From: Bacillus alveayuensis
GTDB taxonomy: Bacteria; Bacillota; Bacilli; Bacillales; Aeribacillaceae
DNA: 64,000 bases
Assembly (NCBI GenBank): GCA_030812955.1
Contig: JAUSTR010000001.1
Span: 124,001 to 188,000, forward strand
Direction: 5' to 3'
The notes beneath the pieces were generated by a model. It did no database searches. It was given only the letters and a program-made list of their open reading frames with translations, and was not told the DNA's origin. Shown piece by piece: positions 38,057 to 48,520 of the stretch; position 1 is the stretch's first letter, and each line of letters opens with the position of its first letter. The translations under genes were made by a program, and so were the position numbers.

Positions 38057-39328
38057 GTGGCTGAAGGTCAAAAAATTACAGTAACCAATGGAGTATTAAA
38101 CGTTCCAAACGATCCAATTATTCCTTTTATAGAAGGTGATGGGACAGGTCCTGATATTTGGGCTGCAGCTTCAAGAGTTTTAGAAGCAGCGGTTGAAAAG
38201 GCGTATAAAGGAGAAAAGAAAATCGTCTGGAAAGAAGTATTAGCTGGAGAGAAGGCGTATAAACAAACAGGTGAATGGCTGCCTGCTGAAACATTAGATG
38301 TCATCCGTGAATATTTAATAGCCATTAAAGGGCCGCTTACAACTCCAGTAGGTGGAGGTATACGCTCTTTAAACGTTGCGCTTCGCCAAGAATTAGATTT
38401 ATTCGTCTGCTTGCGTCCTGTTCGCTATTTTGAAGGAGTTCCATCTCCAGTAAAAAGACCTCAAGATACGGATATGGTTATCTTCCGTGAAAATACTGAG
38501 GATATTTATGCAGGAATTGAGTATGCGAAAGGTACAGAAGAGGTTAAAAAAGTCATCGATTTTCTTAAAAATGAAATGGGTGTAAATAAAATTCGTTTCC
38601 CTGAAACGTCTGGAATTGGTATTAAACCTATTTCAGAAGAAGGAACGAAACGCTTAGTTCGTGCTGCCATTAATTACGCAATTGAACATAACCGTAAATC
38701 TGTCACTCTTGTTCATAAAGGGAACATTATGAAATTTACAGAAGGCGCTTTTAAAAACTGGGGTTATGAACTAGCTGAACAAGAGTTTGGTGATAAAGTT
38801 TTTACTTGGGCAGAATATGACCGCATTGTTGAAAAAGAGGGCAAGGAAGCTGCAAATAAAGCACAGGATGAAGCAATTGCAGCAGGTAAAATCATCATTA
38901 AAGACGCAATTGCGGATATTTTCCTACAACAAATTTTGACTCGTCCTCGTGAATTTGACGTTGTAGCAACGATGAATCTAAATGGGGACTACATTTCCGA
39001 TGCTCTAGCAGCTCAAGTCGGTGGAATTGGTATTGCACCAGGTGCCAACATTAACTATGAAACTGGACATGCTATTTTTGAAGCTACACATGGCACAGCA
39101 CCAAAATATGCAGGTTTAGATAAGGTTAATCCGTCCTCTGTTATTTTATCAGGTGTATTAATGCTTGAACATTTAGGCTGGAATGAAGCGGCTGATTTAA
39201 TCATTAAATCGATGGAAAAAACGATCGCTTCAAAAGTTGTCACATATGATTTTGCACGATTAATGGAAAGTGCAACAGAAGTAAAATGCTCTGAGTTTGC
39301 TAATGCATTAATTGAAAACATGGAGTAA
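38057..39328 (+). CDS. icd: NADP-dependent isocitrate dehydrogenase
   Basis: Oxidative decarboxylation of isocitrate to 2-oxoglutarate. The 423-residue protein has [18 protein letters not shown], whose serine is the substrate-binding and, in E. coli, phosphorylated residue, and [18 protein letters not shown] preference is suggested by full Icd-type length and the [18 protein letters not shown] segment. The start is GTG after TAGGAGGTAA. Middle gene of the citZ-icd-mdh operon. No Icd kinase (aceK) was seen. Confidence 0.98.
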   Translation: MAEGQKITVTNGVLNVPNDPIIPFIEGDGTGPDIWAAASRVLEAAVEKAYKGEKKIVWKEVLAGEKAYKQTGEWLPAETLDVIREYLIAIKGPLTTPVGGGIRSLNVALRQELDLFVCLRPVRYFEGVPSPVKRPQDTDMVIFRENTEDIYAGIEYAKGTEEVKKVIDFLKNEMGVNKIRFPETSGIGIKPISEEGTKRLVRAAINYAIEHNRKSVTLVHKGNIMKFTEGAFKNWGYELAEQEFGDKVFTWAEYDRIVEKEGKEAANKAQDEAIAAGKIIIKDAIADIFLQQILTRPREFDVVATMNLNGDYISDALAAQVGGIGIAPGANINYETGHAIFEATHGTAPKYAGLDKVNPSSVILSGVLMLEHLGWNEAADLIIKSMEKTIASKVVTYDFARLMESATEVKCSEFANALIENME

Positions 39329-39419
39329 GATGAGAACGTTAGGAGTTTAACCCACATTGGAAATTGCTTCATCTGCCGTATAGGAAAATACATATGGACG
39401 GTAAAGGAGTTGTCTAACA

Positions 39420-40355
39420 ATGTTGAAACGGAAAAAAATTTCAGTTATTGGTGCGGGATTTACTGGGGCAACTACAGCATTTTTACTTGCTCAAAAAGAA
39501 TTAGGGGATGTTGTCCTTGTTGACATTCCACAAGCAGAAAATCCGACAAAAGGAAAAGCATTAGACATGCTTGAAGCTAGTCCAGTTCAAGGATTTGATG
39601 CCAATATCATCGGTACGTCAAATTATGAAGATACAGCTGATTCAGATATTGTTGTGATTACAGCTGGCATTGCACGTAAACCAGGAATGAGTCGCGACGA
39701 TTTAGTGCAAACAAACCAAAAAGTAATGAAAAGTGTAACAAAAGAAGTTGTAAAATACTCTCCAAACTGCATTATTATAGTATTGACGAATCCTGTTGAT
39801 GCGATGACTTATACAGTTTATAAAGAGTCAGGATTCCCGAAACATCGTGTAATTGGTCAATCAGGTGTACTAGATACAGCAAGATTCCGTACATTTGTTG
39901 CTCAAGAATTAAATATTTCAGTAAAAGATGTTACAGGTTTCGTATTAGGAGGTCATGGAGATGACATGGTTCCGCTTGTTCGTTATTCGTATGCAGGCGG
40001 TATTCCTCTAGAAAAATTAATTCCGAAAGACCGTTTAGACGCAATTGTTGAAAGAACAAGAAAAGGCGGCGGCGAAATCGTTAACTTACTCGGTAATGGC
40101 AGCGCCTACTATGCACCAGCTGCATCATTAGTAGAAATGGTTGAAGCAATTGTAAAGGATCAACGTCGTATTTTGCCTGCGATTGCTTATTTAGAAGGTG
40201 AATACGGATTTGAAGGCATTTATTTAGGCGTTCCAACTATTTTAGGTGGAAATGGTTTAGAAGAAGTCCTTGAACTTGAATTAACTGATGAAGAAAAGGC
40301 AGCATTAGAAAAATCAGCTCAGTCTGTAAAAAATGTCATGAATGTATTGGCATAA
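39420..40355 (+). CDS. mdh: Malate dehydrogenase
   Basis: NAD-dependent malate dehydrogenase of the LDH-like type. The 311-residue protein has the Rossmann motif [11 protein letters not shown], then [17 protein letters not shown] whose Asp selects [19 protein letters not shown], and the catalytic His in [17 protein letters not shown] follows AAAGGAG. Last gene of the citZ operon, followed by a strong terminator. Confidence 0.98.
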   Translation: MLKRKKISVIGAGFTGATTAFLLAQKELGDVVLVDIPQAENPTKGKALDMLEASPVQGFDANIIGTSNYEDTADSDIVVITAGIARKPGMSRDDLVQTNQKVMKSVTKEVVKYSPNCIIIVLTNPVDAMTYTVYKESGFPKHRVIGQSGVLDTARFRTFVAQELNISVKDVTGFVLGGHGDDMVPLVRYSYAGGIPLEKLIPKDRLDAIVERTRKGGGEIVNLLGNGSAYYAPAASLVEMVEAIVKDQRRILPAIAYLEGEYGFEGIYLGVPTILGGNGLEEVLELELTDEEKAALEKSAQSVKNVMNVLA

Positions 40356-40362
40356 TTGATGT

Positions 40363-40392
40363 AAAAGGGGGCATATTCGAATGCCCCTTTTC
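40363..40392 (+). terminator. Terminator of citZ-icd-mdh
   Basis: An 11-bp stem (AAAAGGGGGCAT with ATGCCCCTTTT) is followed by a T-containing tail. Confidence 0.9.
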
Positions 40393-40439
40393 TACAAATT
40401 TAATGAAAACGATTACATTATAGGTAGGCGGTGGTTCCA

Positions 40440-40913
40440 TTGTTATTAGGAAAAAAACGAAAGCAAGGTAGGAAAATAGAAGAAATAAGTGTAGGTGAAA
40501 AGCTTACATTAACGGAAAAAATAGAAGATAAAGATTTATTGCTTTATTTAGGATTAACAAACGATGCAAATCCATTATTTATTCAACACGATTATGCTTC
40601 GCAAACTGAATACAAAAAGCCAGTCGTCCCTACGATTATGTTAACGGGGATTGTGACATCGGCTATTTCGAAATATTTTCCGGGACCTGGAAGCTATATA
40701 CGAGAACAATCCTTTATATTCCCTATTCCTGTCTATCATTATAGTGTTATTCAGTTTTTATTTGAGGTTAAAGAGGTAAATGTAAAAGAAAATCAAATTG
40801 TTATAGAGGTAAGGGCTACAAATGAAGAAGAAGAAGTTCTAAAGGGAATGGTTACCGTTTCCCCTCCAAAAACCATAGATACAATGAACGGAAAAGCGTT
40901 AGAAAATTTTTAG
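40440..40913 (+). CDS. MaoC/hotdog-fold dehydratase-like protein
   Basis: A 157-residue single-hotdog protein. The segment LTNDANPLFIQHDYASQTEYKK, shortened here to its key part NDANPLFIQHDYA, fits the MaoC-like hydratase pattern (D-x-N-P...H/D), followed by the hydrophobic helix VPTIMLTGIVTSAISKYF. The start was set at TTG 40440 after GGCGGTGG; GTG 40431 lies within that site. Likely acts on an acyl-CoA or acyl thioester; no pathway partner is adjacent. A gene of this type sits between mdh and phoP in several Bacillaceae. Confidence 0.75.
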   Translation: MLLGKKRKQGRKIEEISVGEKLTLTEKIEDKDLLLYLGLTNDANPLFIQHDYASQTEYKKPVVPTIMLTGIVTSAISKYFPGPGSYIREQSFIFPIPVYHYSVIQFLFEVKEVNVKENQIVIEVRATNEEEEVLKGMVTVSPPKTIDTMNGKALENF

Positions 40914-40940
40914 AACTGTTGGAAATCCAGCAGTTTTTTT
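40914..40940 (+). terminator. Terminator of the MaoC-like gene
   Basis: A 10-bp stem (AACTGTTGGA with TCCAGCAGTT, one G-U pair) with a 2-base loop abuts seven Ts. Confidence 0.85.
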
Positions 40941-40999
40941 ATTGTTTAGGAAATTATAAATTGACAACTTGTGGACAACATTGTTCATAATTGTTTTGC

Positions 41000-41036
41000 G
41001 TCTAGCTCCGGGCGTTAGCGGCTAGCAAACTTCCCA
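41000..41036 (+). repeat. Fragment of the AGCTCCGGGCGTTAGCGG repeat
   Basis: Bases 41004-41021 (AGCTCCGGGCGTTAGCGG) followed by CAAACTTCC after a short spacer match the element at 8498-8645 (8514-8531 and 8537-8545). Only this part is present. Confidence 0.55.
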
Positions 41037-41061
41037 TTTAATTGTGGGTAAGGATAACTCG

Positions 41062-41084
41062 AAAGGGGATGAGCCCTTTTTTAT
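41062..41084 (+). terminator. Orphan terminator-like hairpin upstream of phoP
   Basis: AAAGGG-GATGAG-CCCTTTTTT forms a 6-bp stem with a T-run. It could be the remnant end of the repeat fragment or part of the phoP upstream region. Confidence 0.5.
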
Positions 41085-41220
41085 TTCAAATATAACGGTC
41101 TATTGTTGTCGAAAACCTTTTTTATTCGCTAAAATAAATATTATGTAAGTAATCATAATTCATAACATAAATGAATCGCTTATGGATAAGGGGAAAATAA
41201 ATAGAAAGTTGGAGGCTTTT

Positions 41221-41940
41221 ATGGGAAAGAAAATCTTAGTTGTAGATGATGAACAGTCAATTGTAACTCTTCTTCAATATAATTTAGAACAAGCAGGATT
41301 TGAAGTGATTACAGCGACAGACGGTGAAGAAGGATATTATAAGGCTAAGGCAGAAGAGCCCGATTTGATGATCCTCGATTTAATGCTTCCAGGTATGGAT
41401 GGAATGGAAGTGTGTAAGCAATTACGTCAGCAAAAAATTTCCATCCCTATTTTAATGTTGACAGCGAAGGATGATGAATTCGATAAAGTACTAGGACTTG
41501 AGTTAGGAGCAGATGATTATTTAACTAAACCGTTTAGTCCTCGTGAAGTAGTGGCAAGAGTTAAAGCAATTTTACGTAGAGTCAAAGCAACGAACGATTT
41601 GGAGAATACAGATGTAGACGATAGAAAAAGCATCATTATTGGAGAATTAAAAATTAAGCCGGAACATTATGAAGCTTATTACGGACAAGAAAGACTAGAT
41701 TTTACACCGAAAGAGTTTGAGCTGCTTGTTTATTTAGCTAAGCATAAAGGACGTGTTTTGACGAGAGATCAATTGTTAAGTGCTGTTTGGAATTATGACT
41801 TCACAGGAGATACAAGAATTGTTGATGTTCATATAAGCCATATTCGGGAAAAAATTGAGCGTAACACGAAAAAGCCAATTTATATTAAAACAATTCGTGG
41901 ATTAGGATATAAACTGGAGGATCCAAAGCTAGATGAATAA
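41221..41940 (+). CDS. phoP: Phosphate response regulator PhoP
   Basis: OmpR-type response regulator that turns on phosphate-starvation genes when phosphorylated by PhoR. In the 239-residue protein the receiver domain has the acidic pair D9-D10, phospho-acceptor D53 (MILDLMLPGMDG) and the conserved K of LTKPFSPREV; the C-terminal winged helix contains RVLTRDQLLSAVW. The start is ATG 41221 after GGAGG; the frame is open 13 codons upstream. It overlaps phoR by 8 bases. Position beside mdh and polA matches B. subtilis. Confidence 0.97.
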   Translation: MGKKILVVDDEQSIVTLLQYNLEQAGFEVITATDGEEGYYKAKAEEPDLMILDLMLPGMDGMEVCKQLRQQKISIPILMLTAKDDEFDKVLGLELGADDYLTKPFSPREVVARVKAILRRVKATNDLENTDVDDRKSIIIGELKIKPEHYEAYYGQERLDFTPKEFELLVYLAKHKGRVLTRDQLLSAVWNYDFTGDTRIVDVHISHIREKIERNTKKPIYIKTIRGLGYKLEDPKLDE

Positions 41941-43693
41941 ATTTCGTTCAAGACTTATTTTTGCTTTAGGAATATTAACGATTTCCGTATTTTTAGCACT
42001 CGGTTTAATTCTTGGGCAATTCATTTATTCATTTTATTTACGAACATTTGAAGAGCGTTTTCAGAAGGATGCACAATTAGTTTCCGCTTTATTATTAAAA
42101 GAAGACACGAATCTTGTAGAACTTGGAAAATCATTAAATGCGGTAAGTGAAGCACTAGAATCCAACATTATTTTACTCGATTCGAAAGGAGCCATTTTGT
42201 ATCAAAAAGATTATGTATATACAAATAAAGAAGCGGAAAGGATAGCGGATCTTATCGGTTCAAAATATCGCAATAGGACAAATGGGTTTCAGTTTAAAGA
42301 GGGGGAAATCACATTTTATGTTATACCAATTATAGAAAAAGAGCAGCAAAAAGGATATTTACTGATCGAATCTCCTCATTATTCCTTGCAATCCGTTCAT
42401 AAAGAAGTGTGGTTTGTCATTATTGCCAGTTTAGGTTTAGCACTTGTAGTCATATTTGTACTAGGTGTACGCATAACAAGGGAATATACAAAACCAATAG
42501 AATCAGCGACAAAAGTTGCGATTGAATTAGCGAAAGGAAATTATAAAGCCCGTACCTTTGAAGATCATTTAGACGAAACAGGAACGCTAAGCCAAGCCAT
42601 TAATATATTAGCACGCAATTTGCAGGAAATGACAAGGACTCAAGAAATGCAACAAGATCGCTTACAAACATTAATTGAAAATATGGGAAGCGGTTTAGTT
42701 TTAATGGATGGCAGAGGATATATAAATCTCGTGAATAAAGCGTATAAAGAAATTTTTAATATTGATCCAGAGCAAATACTTTATCGATTGTATTATGACG
42801 CTTTTACTCATAAAGAAATCATTCAAGTCGTTGAAGAAATTTTTATGACTGAGACAAAAGTTCGCAAACATTTATTACTGCCATTAAAAATCGAGAGGAG
42901 ACATTTTGAAGTATACGGAGCACCTATTATCGGAAATAATGAAGAATGGAAAGGAATTGTCCTTGTATTCCATGATATTACCGAGCTAAAAAAATTAGAA
43001 CAAATGAGAAAAGACTTTGTGGCAAATGTATCGCATGAACTGAAAACACCGATTACATCTATTAAAGGTTTTACTGAGACGTTACTTGACGGGGCAATGA
43101 AGGACGAAAAAACATTAGAATCATTTCTATCGATCATATTAAAAGAGAGCGAACGACTGCAAACGTTAATACAAGATTTACTAGATTTATCCAAAATTGA
43201 GCAGCAAGGATTTAAACTAAATATTCAAACTTGTCTTTTAAATGAATTATTAGAGGAAATTTATACACTTTTAAAAGGAAAAGCGGATGATAAAAATATA
43301 CAGATAATTCTCCAAATGCCTAAGGAGCAGGTATTTATCCAAGGCGACTTATATCGTCTAAAGCAAATCTTTATTAACCTTGTAAACAATGCCATTACGT
43401 ATACGAAAAACGGTGGAACCATAACAATAAAGCTTGAGAATAAAGAGGATTATGCGATCGTTCATGTGATCGATACGGGCATCGGAATTAAGAAAGAAGA
43501 AATCCCGAGAATTTTTGAGCGTTTCTATCGCATTGATAAAGCAAGAAGTAGAAATTTAGGAGGTACAGGACTCGGGCTTGCGATTGTCAAACATTTAGTT
43601 GAGGCACATAAAGCAGATATTACGGTTCGTAGTCAAGTAGGGAAAGGAACAACATTTTCGATCACCTTCCAAAAAAATTATATTGAAGAATAG
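41933..43693 (+). CDS. phoR: Phosphate sensor kinase PhoR
   Basis: Membrane histidine kinase partner of PhoP. The 586-residue protein has two membrane segments (about 8-33 and 160-179) enclosing an extracytoplasmic domain, a HAMP linker (about 180-235), a PAS domain (about 240-350), the phospho-acceptor H368 in SHELKTP, and the ATPase boxes NLVNNAITYTKNG, DTGIGI, FERFYR and GGTGLGLAI. It overlaps phoP by 8 bases. A strong terminator lies about 95 bases after the stop. Confidence 0.97.
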   Translation: MNKFRSRLIFALGILTISVFLALGLILGQFIYSFYLRTFEERFQKDAQLVSALLLKEDTNLVELGKSLNAVSEALESNIILLDSKGAILYQKDYVYTNKEAERIADLIGSKYRNRTNGFQFKEGEITFYVIPIIEKEQQKGYLLIESPHYSLQSVHKEVWFVIIASLGLALVVIFVLGVRITREYTKPIESATKVAIELAKGNYKARTFEDHLDETGTLSQAINILARNLQEMTRTQEMQQDRLQTLIENMGSGLVLMDGRGYINLVNKAYKEIFNIDPEQILYRLYYDAFTHKEIIQVVEEIFMTETKVRKHLLLPLKIERRHFEVYGAPIIGNNEEWKGIVLVFHDITELKKLEQMRKDFVANVSHELKTPITSIKGFTETLLDGAMKDEKTLESFLSIILKESERLQTLIQDLLDLSKIEQQGFKLNIQTCLLNELLEEIYTLLKGKADDKNIQIILQMPKEQVFIQGDLYRLKQIFINLVNNAITYTKNGGTITIKLENKEDYAIVHVIDTGIGIKKEEIPRIFERFYRIDKARSRNLGGTGLGLAIVKHLVEAHKADITVRSQVGKGTTFSITFQKNYIEE

Positions 43694-43787
43694 TTTACAA
43701 TATATTTACAAGCATTTTAATCTAATTTAATAATCTACTGTTAATATTATACATGAAAACCCCTTCATCCAAGGAGCCAATCGCTTT

Positions 43788-43818
43788 GACGAGAACATCA
43801 TGTTCTCGTCTTTTTTTT
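43788..43818 (+). terminator. Terminator of phoPR
   Basis: A 10-bp perfect stem (GACGAGAACA with TGTTCTCGTC) with a 3-base loop is followed by eight Ts. Confidence 0.95.
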
Positions 43819-43878
43819 GAAACTTTTAAGTCATTTTATCGTAATAATGACTAAAACATCAGTTTGAGGAGGGGAATG

Positions 43879-44853
43879 ATGACGAGCTTAAAAAGAATTT
43901 ATTCGATTGTAGGTCTTTCAGTAGCAATTATTTTACTAGGAGTTTTGATTTTTACTACTTGGTATACGGTTGATGAATCAGAACAAGCTGTCATTATTAC
44001 ATTTGGGAACGTAGAAGAGGGGATTAGCCAGCCAGGTCTTCATTTTAAATGGCCTTGGCCCATTCAATCCGTAGAAAAGCTTTCGAAGGAAACCTTCAGT
44101 TTACAATTTGGATATAAAGAAGAAAATGGGGAAATCAAAGCTTATCCTAAAGAAACGAAAATGATCACCGGCGATGAAAATATTGTTTTAGCCGACATGG
44201 TCGTTCAATGGAAAATTACCGATCCAGCAAAATATTTATTTAATGCTGAAAATCCTGAGGAAATTTTACATGATGCCACATCCGCTTCACTTCGAAGCAT
44301 TATCGGGAGTTCGAAAATTGATGATGCTTTAACCTCTGGAAAAGTTGAGATTGAAGCAGATGTTCAAGATTTACTTTCAAATTTAATGAAAAAGTACGAT
44401 GTTGGAATTTCTATTCTTGCGGTCAAATTGCAAGATGTAGACTTGCCTAATGAAGAAGTGCGTAAAGCCTTTACGAATGTAACAGATGCGCGTGAAACGA
44501 TGAATACGAAAATTAATGAAGCGAATAAATACAAGAATAAACGTACAAAAGAAGCGGAAGGCGAAAAAGATGCCATTATCTCTAAGGCGCACGGTGATAA
44601 GGCTGCACGTATTGAAACGGCAAAAGGGGATGTTGCTTTATTTAATGCCCTTTACAATGAGTATAAAAACGCTTCTGAAATAACGAAGCAACGTCTTATT
44701 TTAGAAACAATAGATGAAGTTATGCCAAAGGCGCAAATATATATTATGAAAGATGAAGGCAATACAATCAAATATTTACCAGTTCGAGAAGGGCAAAAGG
44801 CCGAAGTAACTCCTCCTGTCCCGAAGGAAGGTAGTGATGGAAATGGACAATAA
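43879..44853 (+). CDS. hflK: HflK-like SPFH-domain membrane protein
   Basis: A 324-residue SPFH-family protein with one N-terminal membrane segment (about residues 9-30), a prohibitin/band 7 domain and a C-terminal coiled coil (EANKYKNKRTKEAEGEKDAI region). HflK and HflC form a large membrane cage around FtsH in E. coli and modulate its proteolysis; the same role is inferred. Starts considered are ATG 43876 and 43879 after GAGGAGGGG; 43879 gives the better spacing. hflC overlaps the end by 17 bases, so the two are coupled. Confidence 0.88.
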   Translation: MTSLKRIYSIVGLSVAIILLGVLIFTTWYTVDESEQAVIITFGNVEEGISQPGLHFKWPWPIQSVEKLSKETFSLQFGYKEENGEIKAYPKETKMITGDENIVLADMVVQWKITDPAKYLFNAENPEEILHDATSASLRSIIGSSKIDDALTSGKVEIEADVQDLLSNLMKKYDVGISILAVKLQDVDLPNEEVRKAFTNVTDARETMNTKINEANKYKNKRTKEAEGEKDAIISKAHGDKAARIETAKGDVALFNALYNEYKNASEITKQRLILETIDEVMPKAQIYIMKDEGNTIKYLPVREGQKAEVTPPVPKEGSDGNGQ

Positions 44854-45775
44854 TAAAGTGATTGAAATGGAAAAACCTAAAGATAAATTTCAATGGAAAA
44901 AATATATTCGTACAGGAATTAGCTTGGTCATTGGTGTTGTTATATTGGCCTTTTTATTAAGTAATATATTTGTCGTAAAGGAAAATGAGTATAAAGTGAT
45001 TCGCCAATTTGGCGAGGTTGTGAAAATTATTGAAGAACCAGGTTTAAACTTTAAAATTCCTTTCATACAAACTGTTGAATCATTGCCGAAGCATCAAATG
45101 ACTTATGATGTTGAAGAGGCAGAAATTAATACGAAAGATAAGAAACGTATATTAATTGATAATTATGCGATATGGAGAATAGAAGATCCGAAAAAAATGA
45201 TTGCAAACGCACGTACCGTCGTGAATGCGGAAGCGAAAATGTCAGAGTTTATTTTTTCAACTGTTCGTTCAGAGCTTGGTAAATTGAATTATGATGAAAT
45301 AATCAATGATGAAAAATCTTCACGAGGAAGCATTAATGATAAGGTAACAAAAATTGTCAATGATTTACTTGCCAAAAATAACTATGGTATTGTTGTTACT
45401 GATGTTCGTATGAAAAGAACCGATTTACCAGAAGAGAATGAGAAATCAGTTTTTACCCGCATGATTTCCGAACGTGAGTCAAAAGCGCAGGAGTATTTAT
45501 CAATGGGGGATGCTGAAAAAAACCGGATCATTGCTGACACCGATCGACAAGTGAAGGAAATGCTGGCAAAAGCTGAAGCAGAGGCAGAACGAATTCGCGG
45601 TGAAGGCGAAGAGGAAGCAGCGAAAATTTATAATGAAGCTTATTCAAAAGACCCAAATTTTTATAGCCTGTTCCGGACGCTAGAGTCATATAAACAAACG
45701 ATTAATGAGGAAACCGTTCTTATATTACCATTTGATTCTCCATATGCTAAAATTTTAATGGGTGAAATGGAATAA
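44837..45775 (+). CDS. hflC: HflC-like SPFH-domain membrane protein
   Basis: A 312-residue partner of HflK with one membrane segment (about residues 22-42), a band 7 domain starting VVKENEYKVIRQFGEV and a glutamate/alanine-rich C-terminal helix (AKAEAEAERIRGEGEEEAAK). The start was set at ATG 44837 after AAGGAAGG; GTG 44834 and ATG 44843 are alternatives. It overlaps hflK. B. subtilis has no hflKC at this place between phoR and polA. A long terminator follows. Confidence 0.87.
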   Translation: MEMDNNKVIEMEKPKDKFQWKKYIRTGISLVIGVVILAFLLSNIFVVKENEYKVIRQFGEVVKIIEEPGLNFKIPFIQTVESLPKHQMTYDVEEAEINTKDKKRILIDNYAIWRIEDPKKMIANARTVVNAEAKMSEFIFSTVRSELGKLNYDEIINDEKSSRGSINDKVTKIVNDLLAKNNYGIVVTDVRMKRTDLPEENEKSVFTRMISERESKAQEYLSMGDAEKNRIIADTDRQVKEMLAKAEAEAERIRGEGEEEAAKIYNEAYSKDPNFYSLFRTLESYKQTINEETVLILPFDSPYAKILMGEME

Positions 45776-45784
45776 TGACTGTTT

Positions 45785-45841
45785 GCCATGTTTTTCTTTC
45801 TAATTCAAGTCATGATAGAATAGAAAGAAACATGGCTTTTT
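45785..45841 (+). terminator. Terminator of hflKC
   Basis: A long stem (GCCATGTTTTTCTTTCTA with TAGAAAGAAACATGGC, one bulge) and a 17-base loop are followed by TTTTT. Confidence 0.88.
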
Positions 45842-45892
45842 AATTGAAAAATACATACGGTAGACAAGTGAAAAAATAAAGGAGGACCATTT

Positions 45893-48520
45893 GTGACGAA
45901 AAAGCTTATTTTAATTGATGGGAATAGCATTGCATATAGAGCTTTTTTCGCTTTGCCATTATTAAATAATGAAAAAGGAATACATACAAATGCGATTTAT
46001 GGATTTACGAATATATTGATGAAAATACTTGAAGAGGAAAAGCCAACTCATATACTCGTTGCATTTGATGCAGGGAAAACGACGTTTCGCCATAAAACAT
46101 ATAAGGATTATAAAGGAGGGAGGGAAAAAACACCTCCAGAATTATCGGAACAGTTTCCGTTTATCCGTGAGCTTTTAGATGCTTATAACATTTCTCGCTA
46201 TGAACTAGAAAATTATGAGGCAGATGATATCATTGGGACGCTGGCAAAAAAAGCAGAAAAGGAAGGCTTCGAAGTCAAAATCATTACCGGTGATAAGGAT
46301 TTAACGCAATTAGCGACAGAAAAGGTGACCGTGGCCATTACACGAAAAGGAATAACTGATGTAGATCCTTACACACCTGAGACCATACAAGAAAAATACG
46401 GTTTAACACCACCACAGATTATTGATATGAAAGGATTAATGGGAGACCAATCGGATAATATTCCGGGGGTTCCTGGCATTGGCGAAAAAACAGCCATTAA
46501 GCTGTTAAAGCAGTTTGGGACGGTAGAAAATCTTTTGGAAGCATTGGATGAAGTAAGTGGAAAGAAACTGAAAGAAAAGCTGGCGGAATATAAGGAGCAA
46601 GCATTAATGAGTAAACAGTTGGCAACCATTCAATGTGATGCCCCTATCGACATTACATTAGATGATATGACGTATCATGGTTATGAGGTCCAGAAAGTTA
46701 TCAAAATATTAAAGGAGTTAGGGTTTAACTCTATTTTGGCAAAGTTAGGAGAAGCTGAAGAAGTAAAAGAACAAGTATCCGATATAAAGTTTGAAACGGT
46801 ACAATCCCTTTCAGAGCAAGTATTAACAGATGAAGCTGCTTTCATTGTTGAAATGCTGGACGAAAACTATCATACCGGTGACATTATCGGGTTTGGCATC
46901 GCTAATCAAAATGGAAACTTTTTTATTCCAACAAAAGTAGCAATACAATCGGAACAGTTTAAACAATGGGCCAAAGATGAAAGAAAAAGGAAAATAGTAT
47001 TTGATGGGAAACAAGCTATTGTTTCCTTGCGATGGCGAAATATCGAATTAAACGGAATTGATTTCGATGTCCTTATTGCTTCTTATTTATTGAACCCATC
47101 GCAATCAACTGATCAATTAGCAAGCATCGCTCAGGAACAGAATTTATCTGTCGTACAGTCTGATGAAGCCATATATGGGAAAGGTGCGAAACGACATGTA
47201 CCAGCTGAATCGGTGGTATCTGAGCATGTAGCCCGAAAAGCCTATGCTGTAAATATATTAAAGCAAGAGTTAGAAAAAGAATTAAAAGAAAATGAACAGT
47301 ATGAATTATTTAGTGAACTTGAGCTCCCCCTTTCCAAAATTTTAGCTGATATGGAGGCAACTGGAGTTAAAGTAGATGTGCAACGCTTAAATGAAATGGG
47401 GAAGGAGATTGAAGAAAAGCTACAAAAACTTGAAAAATTCATTTATGAATTGGCTGGAGAGGAATTTAACATTAATTCTCCAAAACAGCTTGGTGTCATT
47501 TTGTTTGAAAAGCTGAATTTGCCTGTTATAAAAAAGACTAAAACCAGCTACTCGACATCTGCTGATGTACTAGAAAAATTAAAAGATCAACATGAAATTG
47601 TGGAACAAATTTTACATTATCGTCAATTAGGAAAGCTGCAATCTACTTATATAGAAGGGCTTAAGAAAGTCGTTCATAAAGATACAAATAAAGTTCATAC
47701 ACGATTTAATCAAGCGTTAACCCAAACTGGCCGATTAAGTTCGACAGATCCTAATTTACAAAACATACCAATCAGATTAGAAGAAGGCCGAAAAATTCGT
47801 CAAGCGTTCATCCCTTCACATGATGGTTGGGTTATCTTTGCGGCTGATTATTCGCAAATTGAGCTCCGTGTGTTAGCTCATATATCAGGTGATGAGAATT
47901 TAATTGAAGCGTTCCGGCAAGACCTTGATATTCATACGAAAACAGCAATGGATGTTTTTCATGTTCGAGAAGACGAAGTGACGGATTACATGCGTAGACA
48001 GGCGAAAGCTGTCAATTTTGGAATCGTTTATGGAATCAGTGACTACGGTCTATCACAAAACTTAGGGATATCTCGAAAAGAAGCGGCAGAATTTATTAAA
48101 CGTTATTTTGATAGCTTCAAAGGTGTAAAAGAATATATGGAAGAAATTGTTCAAGAAGCAAAGCAAAAAGGATATGTCACAACGCTAATGCACCGCCGCC
48201 GCTATATCCCGGAAATTACGAGCAGAAACTTTAATGTTAGAAGCTTTGCTGAGCGAACAGCGATGAATACACCTATTCAAGGAAGTGCTGCAGACATTAT
48301 AAAAAAAGCGATGATTGATATGGCGAAGCAGCTGAAAGAGAAAGGCTTAAAAACGAAACTATTGCTTCAAGTGCATGATGAATTAATTTTTGAAGCCCCA
48401 AAGGATGAAATTGATGTTTTAAAGCAACTTGTACCAGAAGTTATGGAGAAAGCGATTGAATTAAAAGTTCCGTTAAAGGTAGATTATGCCTTTGGACCTT
48501 CTTGGTATGAAGCAAAATAA
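45893..48520 (+). CDS. polA: DNA polymerase I
   Basis: Repair and Okazaki-fragment-processing polymerase. The 875-residue protein has an N-terminal 5' nuclease domain (about 1-290; GDQSDNIPGVPGIGEKTA), a degenerate 3'-5' exonuclease domain (about 300-465) and an A-family polymerase domain with motif A DYSQIELRVLAH, the O helix KAVNFGIVYG and motif C VHDELIFE. Where E. coli has the metal-binding D-x-E, this protein reads IVEMLDE, so proofreading is probably lost as in other Bacillus. The start is GTG after GGAGG. mutM follows 194 bases later, both on one strand. Confidence 0.97.
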   Translation: MTKKLILIDGNSIAYRAFFALPLLNNEKGIHTNAIYGFTNILMKILEEEKPTHILVAFDAGKTTFRHKTYKDYKGGREKTPPELSEQFPFIRELLDAYNISRYELENYEADDIIGTLAKKAEKEGFEVKIITGDKDLTQLATEKVTVAITRKGITDVDPYTPETIQEKYGLTPPQIIDMKGLMGDQSDNIPGVPGIGEKTAIKLLKQFGTVENLLEALDEVSGKKLKEKLAEYKEQALMSKQLATIQCDAPIDITLDDMTYHGYEVQKVIKILKELGFNSILAKLGEAEEVKEQVSDIKFETVQSLSEQVLTDEAAFIVEMLDENYHTGDIIGFGIANQNGNFFIPTKVAIQSEQFKQWAKDERKRKIVFDGKQAIVSLRWRNIELNGIDFDVLIASYLLNPSQSTDQLASIAQEQNLSVVQSDEAIYGKGAKRHVPAESVVSEHVARKAYAVNILKQELEKELKENEQYELFSELELPLSKILADMEATGVKVDVQRLNEMGKEIEEKLQKLEKFIYELAGEEFNINSPKQLGVILFEKLNLPVIKKTKTSYSTSADVLEKLKDQHEIVEQILHYRQLGKLQSTYIEGLKKVVHKDTNKVHTRFNQALTQTGRLSSTDPNLQNIPIRLEEGRKIRQAFIPSHDGWVIFAADYSQIELRVLAHISGDENLIEAFRQDLDIHTKTAMDVFHVREDEVTDYMRRQAKAVNFGIVYGISDYGLSQNLGISRKEAAEFIKRYFDSFKGVKEYMEEIVQEAKQKGYVTTLMHRRRYIPEITSRNFNVRSFAERTAMNTPIQGSAADIIKKAMIDMAKQLKEKGLKTKLLLQVHDELIFEAPKDEIDVLKQLVPEVMEKAIELKVPLKVDYAFGPSWYEAK

